From contig NZ_OW969598.1 of the NCBI RefSeq assembly GCF_943181435.1, positions 1,054,001 through 1,118,000 of the forward strand: a stretch of 64,000 bases of DNA, read 5' to 3'. The notes under the pieces are model-generated. The model saw only the letters and a list, made by a program, of their open reading frames with translations, made no database searches and was not told where the DNA came from. The stretch is from Neisseria sp. Marseille-Q6792 (GTDB taxonomy: Bacteria; Pseudomonadota; Gammaproteobacteria; Burkholderiales; Neisseriaceae). The position numbers and the translations under genes are program-made. Below are positions 37,659 to 46,535 of this stretch, piece by piece (position 1 is the stretch's first letter; every line of letters starts with the position of its first letter).

Positions 37659-40004
37659 ATGATCCGCCTGATTTACACCCTGCTGATGTCGGCACTTGCC
37701 GTCTTTGTCTGTTACAGCATGACAACGCGCGATTGGCTGCAAACCGATTTAACCGAGCTGCTGCCCCAAAGCAGCCAAGATACCGTTTTGCAGGCGGCGG
37801 AACGCGCCGGCGACGCACAAATCAACAGTCAAATCATCCTGCTGGCGGGCAGCCCCCGACCCGAAACCGCATTTCAGACGGCATCGGAAATCGCCGACTT
37901 GTGGCGGCAAAGCGGGATATTTTCCGAAGTAAACAGCCAAATCAGCCCCGATCTTGCACAAATCCGCCAAGACATCGGCAGAATCAGCTTGGCGGTCTTA
38001 CCCGAAGCCCAACGGCGTTTGCTGACCGAAAAACCTGCCGACTATTTCCGCCAACGCGCCGAAGATGCCGCCAACCCGTTTGCCGTATCCCCCCTGCCCT
38101 TAGATGAGGACTGGCTGGGTTTTGGGCGTTTCGTTGCCGGCAAAATCAATCCCCAAACCCGTCTGCAATGGCATCCCGAAAACGGTATGCTGTTTAATGA
38201 AGACAACGGAAAAACCTGGGTTTGGATACGCGCCAAGCTGCCCGATAACGCCCTTCCTCAAGATGCCTTGGCAAACCTGCTCCAAAAAACACAGACATTA
38301 GCATCCGACAGGCACGCCGAAATCCTGACCGGGGGCGGCGCACTTTTTGCAGCAGCCGCCAAAGCCGATGCCGAAAAAGAAAGCCGGATAATGGGTTTTG
38401 CCGGCATAACCCTGACCGTCGCCCTCATCTTGTGGGTTTTCCGCAGCGCGCGCACCTTTTGGCTGCTGCTGCCATCTGCCGCAGGCATGCTAGCGGGCTT
38501 GGCGGCAGCTCTGGCGGTATTCGGACATATTCACGCCCTGACGCTGGTTATCGGTACGAGCCTGATCGGGATGCTGGTCGATTTCCCGCTGCACTGGCTG
38601 ACCCCGTCGGTATTCTCATCATGGCAGGCGAAACCGGCGATGAAACAGGTATTGCCCACCTTTGCCGTCAGCCTGCTGATTACCGTTTCGGGATACGCGC
38701 TGCTCTGGTTCACACCTTTGCCGGTTTTACAACAAACTGCCGTTTTCTCCGGATTTTCACTACTTGGCGCATTCGGCGCGACCATCTGCTGGCTACCGCC
38801 CCTGTTTGCCCGTTATCAGGCAAAACCCGTACCTTTTGCCGCCTTGAGTGCCATACTGGGCAGACATATCAAGAAACGGCTTCCCTCATCCTTCCGTTAT
38901 CCCGCAGCAGTTTTCCTGATGGTTTTCGCCGCCGTCGGACTGTGGCGCAGCAACTGGCATGACGACATCCGCCAATGGGTGAATATGCCGTCCGGACTGT
39001 TGTCGCAAATACAAAAAATCGGCACATTGGGCGGAACCGATTTCAGCGGTCAATATTTGGTTGCCGAAGCCGCAAGCGAAGACGCGCTGCTGTTGAAAAA
39101 TGCCGAACTGCGCCGCGCCCTCGCCCCCCTGATTCGACAAGGCAAACTGAAAGGCATCCAATCGCTGGATCAATTCATCCTGCCGGCAGCCGAACAAAAC
39201 CGCCTGAAACAACATTTGCGCACCATTGCAGACAAATCCAGCAACTACCGCGCCCTGCACGAATTGGGCATTCCCGAAGACACGCTGAAATCCGCCCTGC
39301 TGCAAGCGGCCAGCACGCCTGCCCTCACGCTTTCAGACGGCATCGCCCTGCCTCTGGCGCAGGCTTGGAAACCCCTGTATCTCGGTGAAGTCGAACCGCA
39401 CCGTTATGCCTCCGTTATCCGCCTGAACGGTATGACCGAACCGGAAACCGTCCGCAAAACGGCGGAAACCGTCCCGGGAATCAAATGGGCGGACAAGCGC
39501 GGCAGGCTCAACGAACTGTTCCGCCATACGCGCAATCAGGCGGCTTGGCTGAAATTGTCGTCTTACCTGCTGGCCTGGCTGCTGCTGTGGCGGCTGTTTG
39601 GCGCGCGGCAGGGTGGGAAAATCCTCGCCGTCCCCATTGCTGCCGCCATCGGCACTGTTGCCGTATTAGGTTGGCTGGGCATTCCCGTCAGCCTGTTTGC
39701 CATGTTCGGATTGCTGCTGGTTTCCGCCATCGGCATCGATTATGCCGTTTACGCGCTCAATGCCGGACACAGCACCGATGCGCGGCTGGGCGGTATGCTG
39801 CTTGCCGCGCTCACGACAGGCATCTCCTTCGTCCTGCTTGCCTTCAGCGGCACACCGGCCGTCGCCGCATTCGGCATGACCGTCGGCATCGGGGTCATAT
39901 TGAACCTGTGGCTGGCAGCACGGCTGATGTACTCCGCCCCCGATACGCAGCATCCCAACCGTCAGCCGCCCTGCCGCCGTTTCCGCTTCAGACGGCATTT
40001 TTGA
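37659..40004 (+). CDS. MMPL/RND-family exporter (ApeM-type)
   Basis: A 781-residue inner-membrane transporter with two repeats, each an N-terminal helix, a large periplasmic domain and a block of five helices (blocks around residues 245-400 and 630-760). Related to MmpL and hopanoid exporters that move lipids. The cytoplasmic tail RRFRFRRHF is made by translation through a DUS. It starts 16 bases after the LolA-like gene. Probable role: extraction of the polyene lipid from the inner membrane. Confidence 0.88.
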   Translation: MIRLIYTLLMSALAVFVCYSMTTRDWLQTDLTELLPQSSQDTVLQAAERAGDAQINSQIILLAGSPRPETAFQTASEIADLWRQSGIFSEVNSQISPDLAQIRQDIGRISLAVLPEAQRRLLTEKPADYFRQRAEDAANPFAVSPLPLDEDWLGFGRFVAGKINPQTRLQWHPENGMLFNEDNGKTWVWIRAKLPDNALPQDALANLLQKTQTLASDRHAEILTGGGALFAAAAKADAEKESRIMGFAGITLTVALILWVFRSARTFWLLLPSAAGMLAGLAAALAVFGHIHALTLVIGTSLIGMLVDFPLHWLTPSVFSSWQAKPAMKQVLPTFAVSLLITVSGYALLWFTPLPVLQQTAVFSGFSLLGAFGATICWLPPLFARYQAKPVPFAALSAILGRHIKKRLPSSFRYPAAVFLMVFAAVGLWRSNWHDDIRQWVNMPSGLLSQIQKIGTLGGTDFSGQYLVAEAASEDALLLKNAELRRALAPLIRQGKLKGIQSLDQFILPAAEQNRLKQHLRTIADKSSNYRALHELGIPEDTLKSALLQAASTPALTLSDGIALPLAQAWKPLYLGEVEPHRYASVIRLNGMTEPETVRKTAETVPGIKWADKRGRLNELFRHTRNQAAWLKLSSYLLAWLLLWRLFGARQGGKILAVPIAAAIGTVAVLGWLGIPVSLFAMFGLLLVSAIGIDYAVYALNAGHSTDARLGGMLLAALTTGISFVLLAFSGTPAVAAFGMTVGIGVILNLWLAARLMYSAPDTQHPNRQPPCRRFRFRRHF

Positions 40005-40013
40005 AAGGAACTT

Positions 40014-40538
40014 ATGCGCCCGACCACGACCCTGCTTGCCCTATTGACCGCAAAACTGCTCGCCGCCTGCGCCCCATATGCCCTGCCCCTGCCCCAAACC
40101 CAACCGCGCCTTGCCCAAGACGTACAATGGTTCAAATGGGAACGCTACAATAAGGGGCAAGAACCGGTACAAACCGGCATACTGGCGGCCGAACAGCTGG
40201 AAGACGGCATCCGGTTTGTACAAACCGACATATTGGGCGCACCGGTTTCACGCCAGACTATCAACAGCGGCGGCTGGCAAAATGACGGGTTCGTGATGCC
40301 CAATATGCCGTCCCGCCGCCTGTTTGCCGCACTACTCCCGCTGATAACCGCCGAAAATACCGCTCCCCCCTATCCCGGCCTTAAACAGGCAGGCGGCGGC
40401 GCATCCTTCTGCAAAGAAGGAACATTGTTCCGCTACCGCAATCGGGACATATGGTGCGTCAACCATATTGGCGGACAGTTCCTGATTACCCTACCCGACC
40501 AAACCCGCTGGTCGGTTACACCGATTGAACCATTATGA
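40014..40538 (+). CDS. DUF3261 lipoprotein (ApeN-type)
   Basis: A 174-residue lipoprotein with a short signal MRPTTTLLALLTAKLLAAC (Cys19 is the lipidation site). The mature part has the DUF3261 pattern, a LolB-like small beta protein. It would receive cargo from the LolA-like protein at the outer membrane. Its TGA overlaps the next gene's ATG (ATGA at 40535). Two Cys (in SFCKEG and IWCVNH) could form a disulfide. Confidence 0.82.
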   Translation: MRPTTTLLALLTAKLLAACAPYALPLPQTQPRLAQDVQWFKWERYNKGQEPVQTGILAAEQLEDGIRFVQTDILGAPVSRQTINSGGWQNDGFVMPNMPSRRLFAALLPLITAENTAPPYPGLKQAGGGASFCKEGTLFRYRNRDIWCVNHIGGQFLITLPDQTRWSVTPIEPL

Positions 40539-41737
40539 ACATACCTGTTTACCTCGGAAGTCCTGCACTCACCAGCGCGTTGGGCAGCGGACTGCACACC
40601 CACATCGATGCCCTGCTGTCCCCTTCTTCCAAACCGGCACTGACATTTTCATCCGGCCGGGTTGACGGCAAAAACCTTGCCTTCGGTATGGTAAAAGAAA
40701 CCCTGCGCCCCTTTTCAGACGGCACGCCCGCACACTGCCGCAGCCGCACCAACCGGCTGCTTTGGCACACGCTCGAACAAATCGAACCGCAAATCCGCGC
40801 CGCCATACGGCGGTACGGCGCAAACCGGATTGCCGTCGTTATCGGCACATCCACCGGCGGCGCGGACGAAAACATCCCGATGTTCGAACAGGCAGTACAG
40901 GGAAAAGCCTGGCAAGACCTCACGTTCAACCAATGCCAACACCTTATGAACGCGCCTGCCGATTTCATTGCCGATGCTTACGGGCTGAACGGCCTGCGTT
41001 ACGTCGTTTCCACCGCCTGCACTTCCGGCGCGCGCGCATTAATCAGTGCCGCACGCCTGCTTCGCGCCGGTATGTGCGATGCCGTCATCTGCGGCGGCGC
41101 GGACACACTCTCGCCGCTGACCGTCAACGGATTCGCCTCACTGGAAGTCTTGTCCCCAAACATTGCCAATCCCTTTTCCGCCAACCGCGACGGCATCAAT
41201 ATCGGCGAAGGCGCAGCCGTATTCATCATGACGCGCGATGCGGATTTTTCCGGCGGTATGCGGCTTCTGGGTTATGGCGCAAGCAGCGATGCCTACCATA
41301 TTTCCACGCCGCGCCCCGACGCTCAAGGCGCAATTCTTGCCTTTCAGACGGCATTGCAACACGCAAACCTTGCGTCCGAAGACATCGGCTGGATTAATCT
41401 GCACGGCACCGGGACGCACCACAACGACAGTATGGAAAGCCGTGCCGTTGCAGCGGTTTTCGGCAACAATACGCCCTGCACGTCCACCAAACCGCAAACC
41501 GGACACACGCTGGGCGCGGCAGGCGCAATCGAAGCCGCGTTCGCGTGGGGCATTGCCGACCGGCAAAGCAATCCCGAAGGAAAACTTCCGCCCCAGCTTT
41601 GGGACGGGCAGAACGACCCCGACCTGCCCGCCATTAACCTGACCGGCAGCGGCAGCCGCTGGGAAACCGAAAAACGCATTGCCGCCAGCTCGTCATTTGC
41701 CTTCGGGGGAAGCAACTGCGTTTTACTCATCGGATGA
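40535..41737 (+). CDS. Beta-ketoacyl-ACP synthase (ApeO-type)
   Basis: A 400-residue ketosynthase with intact Cys162 (VSTACTSGARAL), His in NLHGTGTHHND and His in KPQTGHTLGAAGAIE. Last gene of the right arm. In the characterised Xenorhabdus system ApeO is the active elongating subunit that pairs with ApeC; the ApeC-type partner here is at the far end of the left arm. DUS copies are read in frame near 40713 (variant) and 41341. Confidence 0.88.
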   Translation: MNIPVYLGSPALTSALGSGLHTHIDALLSPSSKPALTFSSGRVDGKNLAFGMVKETLRPFSDGTPAHCRSRTNRLLWHTLEQIEPQIRAAIRRYGANRIAVVIGTSTGGADENIPMFEQAVQGKAWQDLTFNQCQHLMNAPADFIADAYGLNGLRYVVSTACTSGARALISAARLLRAGMCDAVICGGADTLSPLTVNGFASLEVLSPNIANPFSANRDGINIGEGAAVFIMTRDADFSGGMRLLGYGASSDAYHISTPRPDAQGAILAFQTALQHANLASEDIGWINLHGTGTHHNDSMESRAVAAVFGNNTPCTSTKPQTGHTLGAAGAIEAAFAWGIADRQSNPEGKLPPQLWDGQNDPDLPAINLTGSGSRWETEKRIAASSSFAFGGSNCVLLIG

Positions 41738-41790
41738 AATAAGTTTGTCAATCCCACCGCTATGCTATACAATACGCGCCTACTCTTGAC

Positions 41791-41866
<76 letters not shown>

Positions 41867-41872
41867 ATTCCC

Positions 41873-41901
41873 AAGCCCAGACGTATGTTTGGGCTTTTTT
41901 T
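41873..41901 (+). terminator. Rho-independent terminator between tRNA-Ile2 and lgtF
   Basis: AAGCCCAGAC pairs with GTTTGGGCTT around GTAT, followed by seven T in total. Not a DUS hairpin. It ends 40 bases before the lgtF start. Confidence 0.85.
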
Positions 41902-41940
41902 CCGCCCTGTGAAACCAAAATACTTTGAGAAACCTTGATG

Positions 41941-42699
41941 ATGAAAAAAGTCAGCGTATTGATTGTTGCTAGAAATGAAGCAAACCACATTCGGGAATGT
42001 ATTGAAAGTTGCCGTTTCGATAAAGAAGTTATCGTTATTGACGACCACAGCACCGACAATACTGCCGAAATTGCCGAGGGTTTGGGTGCAAAAGTCTTCA
42101 GACGGCATTTGAACGGGGATTTCGGAGCGCAAAAAACATTTGCCATCGAACAGGCAGGCGGAGAATGGGTTTTCCTGATTGATGCAGACGAACGCTGCAC
42201 GCCGGAACTATCTGATGAAATCTCAAAAATTGTCCAAACCGGCGATTATGCCGCCTATTTTGTCGAACGCCGCAACCTTTTCCCCAACCATCCCGCCACA
42301 CACGGCGCGATGCGTCCCGACAGCGTATGCCGTCTGATGCCGAAAAAAGACAGTTCGGTGCAAGGCAAAGTACACGAAACCGTACAAACCCCCTACCCCA
42401 AACGCCGTCTGAAACATTTTATGTACCATTACACATACGACAACTGGGAACAATATTTCAACAAATTCAACAAATATACTTCCATTTCAGCCGAGAAATA
42501 CCAAGAGCAGGGAAAGCCCGTGCGTTTCGTTAGGGACATTATCCTCCGCCCGATTTGGGGTTTTTTCAAAATTTATATCCTGAACAAAGGGTTTCTCGAT
42601 GGGAAAATGGGTTGGATTATGTCCGTCAACCACAGCTATTACACGATGATTAAATATGTCAAACTATATTATCTGTACAAATCCGGCGGAAAATTTTAA
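41941..42699 (+). CDS. lgtF: UDP-glucose:heptose I beta-1,4-glucosyltransferase (LOS core)
   Basis: A 252-residue GT2 enzyme that adds the first glucose to heptose I, from which the alpha chain of lipooligosaccharide grows. SVLIVARNEANHIRECIESC, VIDDHSTDNT, and LIDADER (DXD) are the donor and metal motifs; the sequence agrees with neisserial LgtF as I remember it. Start at the third of TTG-ATG-ATG. The next gene follows with no gap, the known lgtF-rfaK pair. No simple-repeat tract is visible in the gene. Confidence 0.93.
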   Translation: MKKVSVLIVARNEANHIRECIESCRFDKEVIVIDDHSTDNTAEIAEGLGAKVFRRHLNGDFGAQKTFAIEQAGGEWVFLIDADERCTPELSDEISKIVQTGDYAAYFVERRNLFPNHPATHGAMRPDSVCRLMPKKDSSVQGKVHETVQTPYPKRRLKHFMYHYTYDNWEQYFNKFNKYTSISAEKYQEQGKPVRFVRDIILRPIWGFFKIYILNKGFLDGKMGWIMSVNHSYYTMIKYVKLYYLYKSGGKF

Positions 42700-43764
42700 A
42701 TGGAAAAAGAATTCAGGATATTAAATATCGTATCGGCCAAGATTTGGGGCGGGGGCGAACAATATGTCTATGATGTTTCAAAAGCATTGGGACTGCGGGG
42801 CTGCACGATGTTTACCGCCGTCAATAAAAATAATGAGTTGATGCACAGGCGCTTTTCCGAAGTTTCTTCCGTTTTCACAACGCGCCTTCACACGCTCAAC
42901 GGGCTGTTTTCGCTCTGCGCGCTTACCCGCTTTATCCGGAAAAACCGCATTTCCCACCTGATGATACACACCGGCAAAATTGCCGCCTTATCCATACTTT
43001 TGAAAAAACTGACCGGGGTGCGCCTGATATTTGTCAAACATAATGTCGTCGCCAACAAAACCGATTTTTATCACCGCCTGATACAGAAAAACACCGACCG
43101 CTTTATTTGCGTTTCCCGTCTGGTTTACGATGTGCAAACCGCCGACAATCCCTTTAAAGAAAAATACCGGATTGTTCATAACGGTATCGATACCGGCCGT
43201 TTCCCTCCCTCTCAAGAAAAACCCGACAGCCGTTTTTTTACCGTCGCCTACGCCGGCAGGATCAGTCCGGAAAAAGGATTGGAAAACCTGATTGAAGCCT
43301 GTGTGATACTGCATCGGAAATATCCTCAAATCAGGCTCAAATTGGCAGGGCACGGACATCCGGATTATATGTGCCGCCTGAAGCGGGACGTATCTGCTTC
43401 GGGAGCAGAACCATTTGTTTCTTTTGAAGGGTTTACCGAAAAACTTGCTTCGTTTTACCGCCAAAGCGATGTCGTGGTTTTGCCCAGCCTCGTCCCAGAG
43501 GCATTCGGTTTGTCATTATGCGAGGCGATGTACTGCCGAACGGCGGTGATTTCCAATACTTTGGGCGCGCAAAAGGAAATTGTCGAACATCATCAATCGG
43601 GGATTCTGCTGGACAGGCTTACTCCTGAATCTTTGGCGGACGAAATCGAACGCCTCGTCTTAAACCCCGAAGCAAAAAACGCACTGGCAACGGCAGCTCA
43701 TCAATGCGTCGCCGCCCGTTTTACCATCAACCATACCGCCGACAAATTATTGGATGCAATATAA
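42700..43764 (+). CDS. rfaK: LOS alpha-1,2-N-acetylglucosaminyltransferase
   Basis: A 354-residue GT4 (GT-B fold) enzyme that adds GlcNAc to heptose II. KIWGGGEQYVYDVSKAL near the N terminus binds acceptor; VAYAGRISPEKGLENLIEA and the E-x7-E stretch VPEAFGLSLCEAM bind the nucleotide sugar. It starts immediately after the lgtF stop, so it is co-transcribed. DUS hairpin follows the stop. Confidence 0.92.
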   Translation: MEKEFRILNIVSAKIWGGGEQYVYDVSKALGLRGCTMFTAVNKNNELMHRRFSEVSSVFTTRLHTLNGLFSLCALTRFIRKNRISHLMIHTGKIAALSILLKKLTGVRLIFVKHNVVANKTDFYHRLIQKNTDRFICVSRLVYDVQTADNPFKEKYRIVHNGIDTGRFPPSQEKPDSRFFTVAYAGRISPEKGLENLIEACVILHRKYPQIRLKLAGHGHPDYMCRLKRDVSASGAEPFVSFEGFTEKLASFYRQSDVVVLPSLVPEAFGLSLCEAMYCRTAVISNTLGAQKEIVEHHQSGILLDRLTPESLADEIERLVLNPEAKNALATAAHQCVAARFTINHTADKLLDAI

Positions 43765-43767
43765 ACC

Positions 43768-43797
43768 GCTTTCAGACGGCCTATGCCGTCTGAAAGC
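43768..43797 (+). terminator. Tight inverted DUS pair after rfaK
   Basis: GCTTTCAGACGGC (43768-43780) pairs with GCCGTCTGAAAGC (43785-43797) over a 4-base loop; forward sequences point outward. Followed by CTTTG, a weak T run. Confidence 0.68.
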
Positions 43798-43968
43798 CTT
43801 TGATGCAACAAACCGCCAAATTATATTCATTCATTGGAAAGAAACACCCCGAATCCATCCTTCAAAATAAGAAAATCCCAATATCTCCCAATATTACGCA
43901 GCCTATTGGCAAAGTTTTGCAGCGTCTTCCCCGGCTTGTACTGCCGCATCAAGTGCTTTGTTACAATG

Positions 43969-44074
43969 TATAGTGGACTAAATTTAAACCAGTACAGCGT
44001 TGCCTCGCCTTGCCGTACTATCTGTACTGTCTACGGCTTCGTCGCCTTGTCCTGATTTTTGTTAATCCACTATA
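43969..44074. mobile_element. Correia repeat-enclosed element, short (106 bp) form
   Basis: Left end TATAGTGGACTAAATTTAAA (one mismatch to the usual TGGATTAA), right end TTGTTAATCCACTATA. It lacks the 50-base internal segment. Its right end faces the symporter gene and carries a promoter-like arrangement. Confidence 0.92.
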
Positions 44075-44076
44075 CT
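44047..44076 (+). promoter_or_regulatory. Predicted CREE-derived promoter for the sodium symporter
   Basis: TTGTCC (44047-44052) inside the CREE, 18-base spacer, and TATACT (44071-44076) made at the CREE edge. It is the outward promoter known for some Correia elements. The gene begins 26 bases further on. Confidence 0.55.
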
Positions 44077-44101
44077 ACTTTCACATTTCTTAATAAATTT
44101 T

Positions 44102-45439
44102 ATGAGTAACCATACTTCTTGGTCGTCCAAAATCGGTTTCGTACTTGCTGCGGCAGGTTCGGCCATCGGTTTGGGCGCGATTTGGAAATTCCCTTATACG
44201 GCAGGCACCAACGGCGGCGCGGTGTTTTTCCTGCTGTTTTTGATATTTACCGTCTTGGTCGCCCTACCCGTTCAGCTTGCCGAATTTTATATCGGGCGCA
44301 CGGGCGGTAAAAATGCCGTCGATTCCTTCAGGGTTCTGCGTCCGGGCACGCAATGGCTTTGGGTCGGGCGCATGGGCGTTGCCGCCTGCTTTATTTTGCT
44401 GTCGTTTTACAGCGTGGTCGGCGGATGGGTATTGAATTATGTCGTCCACAGTTTTACGGGGGCAATCCATGCGGGAGCGGACTTTGAAGCCCTGTTCGGC
44501 ACAACGATTTCCAATCCGGCAGGTTCGCTGTCCTATCAGGCACTGTTTATGCTGATTACGGTTTGGGTGGTCAAAGGCGGGATTTCAGACGGCATTGAAA
44601 AGGCAAACCGTTATCTGATGCCGGGGCTGTTTATCCTCTTTATTGCGCTGGCAATCCGTTCGCTGACGCTGCCGGGTGCAATGGAGGGCGTGTCTTTCCT
44701 GCTCAAACCGAATTGGTCGTACTTTAAAGCCGATACGATGATTACGGCTTTGGGACAGGCGTTTTTTGCCCTGAGCATCGGCGTTTCCGCCATGATCACC
44801 TACGCTTCGTATTTGGGAAAAGATCAGGATATGTTCCGTTCCGGCCATACGATTATGTGGATGAACCTCTTGGTTTCGCTGTTGGCAGGTTTGGTGATTT
44901 TCCCGGCGGTGTTCGCCTTCGGTTTTGAACCGAGCCAGGGGCCGGGATTGATTTTTATCGTATTGCCCGCAGTGTTTATGAAGATGCCGTTCGGTACGGT
45001 TTTGTTTGCGGTATTCATGCTTCTGGTCGTTTTCGCCACGCTGACTTCGGCATTTTCGATGTTGGAAACGGTCATTGCCTCAACCATTCGCCAAGACGAG
45101 CGCAAACGCAAAAAACATACTTGGCTTATCGGCACGGCTATTTTCATTGTCGGCATCCCGTCCGCACTGTCTTTCGGCATCTGGAGTGAGTTTAAGGTTT
45201 TCGGCAAAACCATTTTTGATTTGTGGGACTACCTTATTTCAGCGGTCATTATGCCGATTGGTGCTTTGAGTGTTTCCATCTTTACCGCCTGGATTCAGGA
45301 CAAGCAGTCTGTGTTAAAAGATGCCGGATCGGGCAGCACCGTACCACGGGCAGTGCTGCTGCTGTGGCTGAATACCTTGCGCTACCTCGCCCCGATTGCC
45401 ATTATTATTGTTTTCATCAATTCTTTGGGCATCCTTTAA
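44102..45439 (+). CDS. Sodium-dependent transporter, neurotransmitter:sodium symporter (NSS) family
   Basis: A 445-residue membrane protein with 11 or 12 helices. Helix 1 carries AAAGSAIGLGAIWKFPY..GTNGGAVF, the Na+ and substrate site of LeuT-like bacterial NSS proteins; also GGISDGIEKANRYLMPGLF and ALGQAFFALSIGVSAMITYASYL. It probably imports an amino acid. The start has no strong ribosome site (AATAAATTTT before ATG). An in-frame DUS is read as ISDGI. Confidence 0.9.
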   Translation: MSNHTSWSSKIGFVLAAAGSAIGLGAIWKFPYTAGTNGGAVFFLLFLIFTVLVALPVQLAEFYIGRTGGKNAVDSFRVLRPGTQWLWVGRMGVAACFILLSFYSVVGGWVLNYVVHSFTGAIHAGADFEALFGTTISNPAGSLSYQALFMLITVWVVKGGISDGIEKANRYLMPGLFILFIALAIRSLTLPGAMEGVSFLLKPNWSYFKADTMITALGQAFFALSIGVSAMITYASYLGKDQDMFRSGHTIMWMNLLVSLLAGLVIFPAVFAFGFEPSQGPGLIFIVLPAVFMKMPFGTVLFAVFMLLVVFATLTSAFSMLETVIASTIRQDERKRKKHTWLIGTAIFIVGIPSALSFGIWSEFKVFGKTIFDLWDYLISAVIMPIGALSVSIFTAWIQDKQSVLKDAGSGSTVPRAVLLLWLNTLRYLAPIAIIIVFINSLGIL

Positions 45440-45453
45440 AAGCCATCCAAACA

Positions 45454-45494
45454 GCAAAAATGCCGTCTGAAAGCCTTTCAGACGGCATTTTTGC
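45454..45494. terminator. Long perfect hairpin around a DUS pair between the symporter and apbE-like genes
   Basis: Nineteen bases starting GCAAAAATGCCGTCTGAAA pair with the inverse at 45476-45494 over a 3-base loop. Convergent genes on both sides share it. Confidence 0.88.
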
Positions 45495-45501
45495 TTCAGG
45501 T

Positions 45502-46527
45502 TCAGCCTATTTCGTTCAAAGTATTGTCCGGCATGACCAGCCAAACTTTAAGCCGCCTGCTTTCGGCAACCGACCGTATCAAAGGCAAATCCATAATGGA
45601 AAACGCCGTCGACAAGGCATCGGCAACCGCCGCATCATCCGCCATTACGCTGATGCTTTTATAACGAGGCGTACTCACGCCGGTTCGCGGATCGAACAAA
45701 TGGGTAAACCTGCCCGCCTTGTCCATCACCGTCCCATAGCCGCCCGAAGTGGCAAACGCCTTGTCTTTCATCGTGATATTTGCCAACACGCCTTCTTCGT
45801 CGTCCGGATTGCGGATGCCGACATTCCAAGTCCGCCTGCCGTTTGTATCAAACCCCCTGATTTCGCCCATATCGGCCAGCGCGGCAGGCACGCCGTTTGC
45901 TTTAAGCAGCGCAACAACCTTGTCTGTGATATAGCCTTGCGCGATACCGTTCAAGGACAAACCCATACCCTTTTCGGCAAAACGGATTTCACGGTCGTCA
46001 AACGAGACTTTGTCGAAGCCGACCCGCTTCAGGGCTTCGTCCACGCTGTTTTGAGGCGGCGGTGTTTCCGCATCGGGATGGGCGGCAAAATAATCGGCAT
46101 ACAGTTTCCACAAAACCTGAACCGTCGGATCGAATGCCCCTCCGGTCAAAGTATGCATATCCCGACAAATGCTCAACAGTTCCAAGAAATCCGCCGGCGG
46201 CGAAGTCAGATAACCGTCACGGTTCAGGCGGCTGATCAGGCTGTCTTCACGGTAAAGGCTGAACATTTTTTCCAAACGCGCCACTTCCGCCAAAACCTTG
46301 TTGACCAAATCCGCCGCACGCCTGTCGTCCACACCAAACAGGCGTAGCTCCGCGCCGGAACCCAGCGCGACACCTTTCCAGAAAAACACATTTTCATTGC
46401 GTTTTTCATCTTTATTGCGTTTTTCATCATCGGCGGCAAAAGGATTCGGCAAAAAAGAAACCGCCGCGCCCGCCGCCGCAACGGCGGCAACTGTCAAAAA
46501 ACGCCTGCGCCCGAAATGCCTGCCCAT
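45502..46527 (-). CDS. ApbE-family FAD:protein FMN transferase, Tat signal
   Basis: A 341-residue flavin transferase. Twin-arginine-like leader MGRHFGRRRFLTVAAVAAAG, then ApbE motifs FSLYREDSLISRLNRDG, TGGAFDPTV, LNGIAQGYITDKV, DMGEIRGF, and FATSGGY...HLFDPRTG. Residues 35-46 are a hexapeptide repeat DEKRNK-DEKRNE (18-base tandem repeat at 46396-46431). ApbE attaches FMN to threonines of redox proteins in the membrane. The stop lies 25 bases before thyA's end region; the gene starts 8 bases after the thyA stop, so thyA and this gene form an operon. Confidence 0.85.
   Translation of the reverse strand: MGRHFGRRRFLTVAAVAAAGAAVSFLPNPFAADDEKRNKDEKRNENVFFWKGVALGSGAELRLFGVDDRRAADLVNKVLAEVARLEKMFSLYREDSLISRLNRDGYLTSPPADFLELLSICRDMHTLTGGAFDPTVQVLWKLYADYFAAHPDAETPPPQNSVDEALKRVGFDKVSFDDREIRFAEKGMGLSLNGIAQGYITDKVVALLKANGVPAALADMGEIRGFDTNGRRTWNVGIRNPDDEEGVLANITMKDKAFATSGGYGTVMDKAGRFTHLFDPRTGVSTPRYKSISVMADDAAVADALSTAFSIMDLPLIRSVAESRRLKVWLVMPDNTLNEIG
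46396..46431 (-). repeat. Two-copy 18-bp tandem repeat in the apbE-like gene
   Basis: ATTGCGTTTTTCATC is repeated at 46396-46410 and 46414-46428, with 3-base spacers TTT and ATC. It encodes DEKRNK and DEKRNE just after the signal region, in frame. Confidence 0.85.
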
Positions 46528-46535
46528 ACCGCCTC

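Noticed and set aside
26551-41737. Cluster as a horizontally acquired genomic island
   Set aside because: Base composition resembles the flanks, and DUS copies occur within the genes, with no integrase or insertion sequence at the edges.
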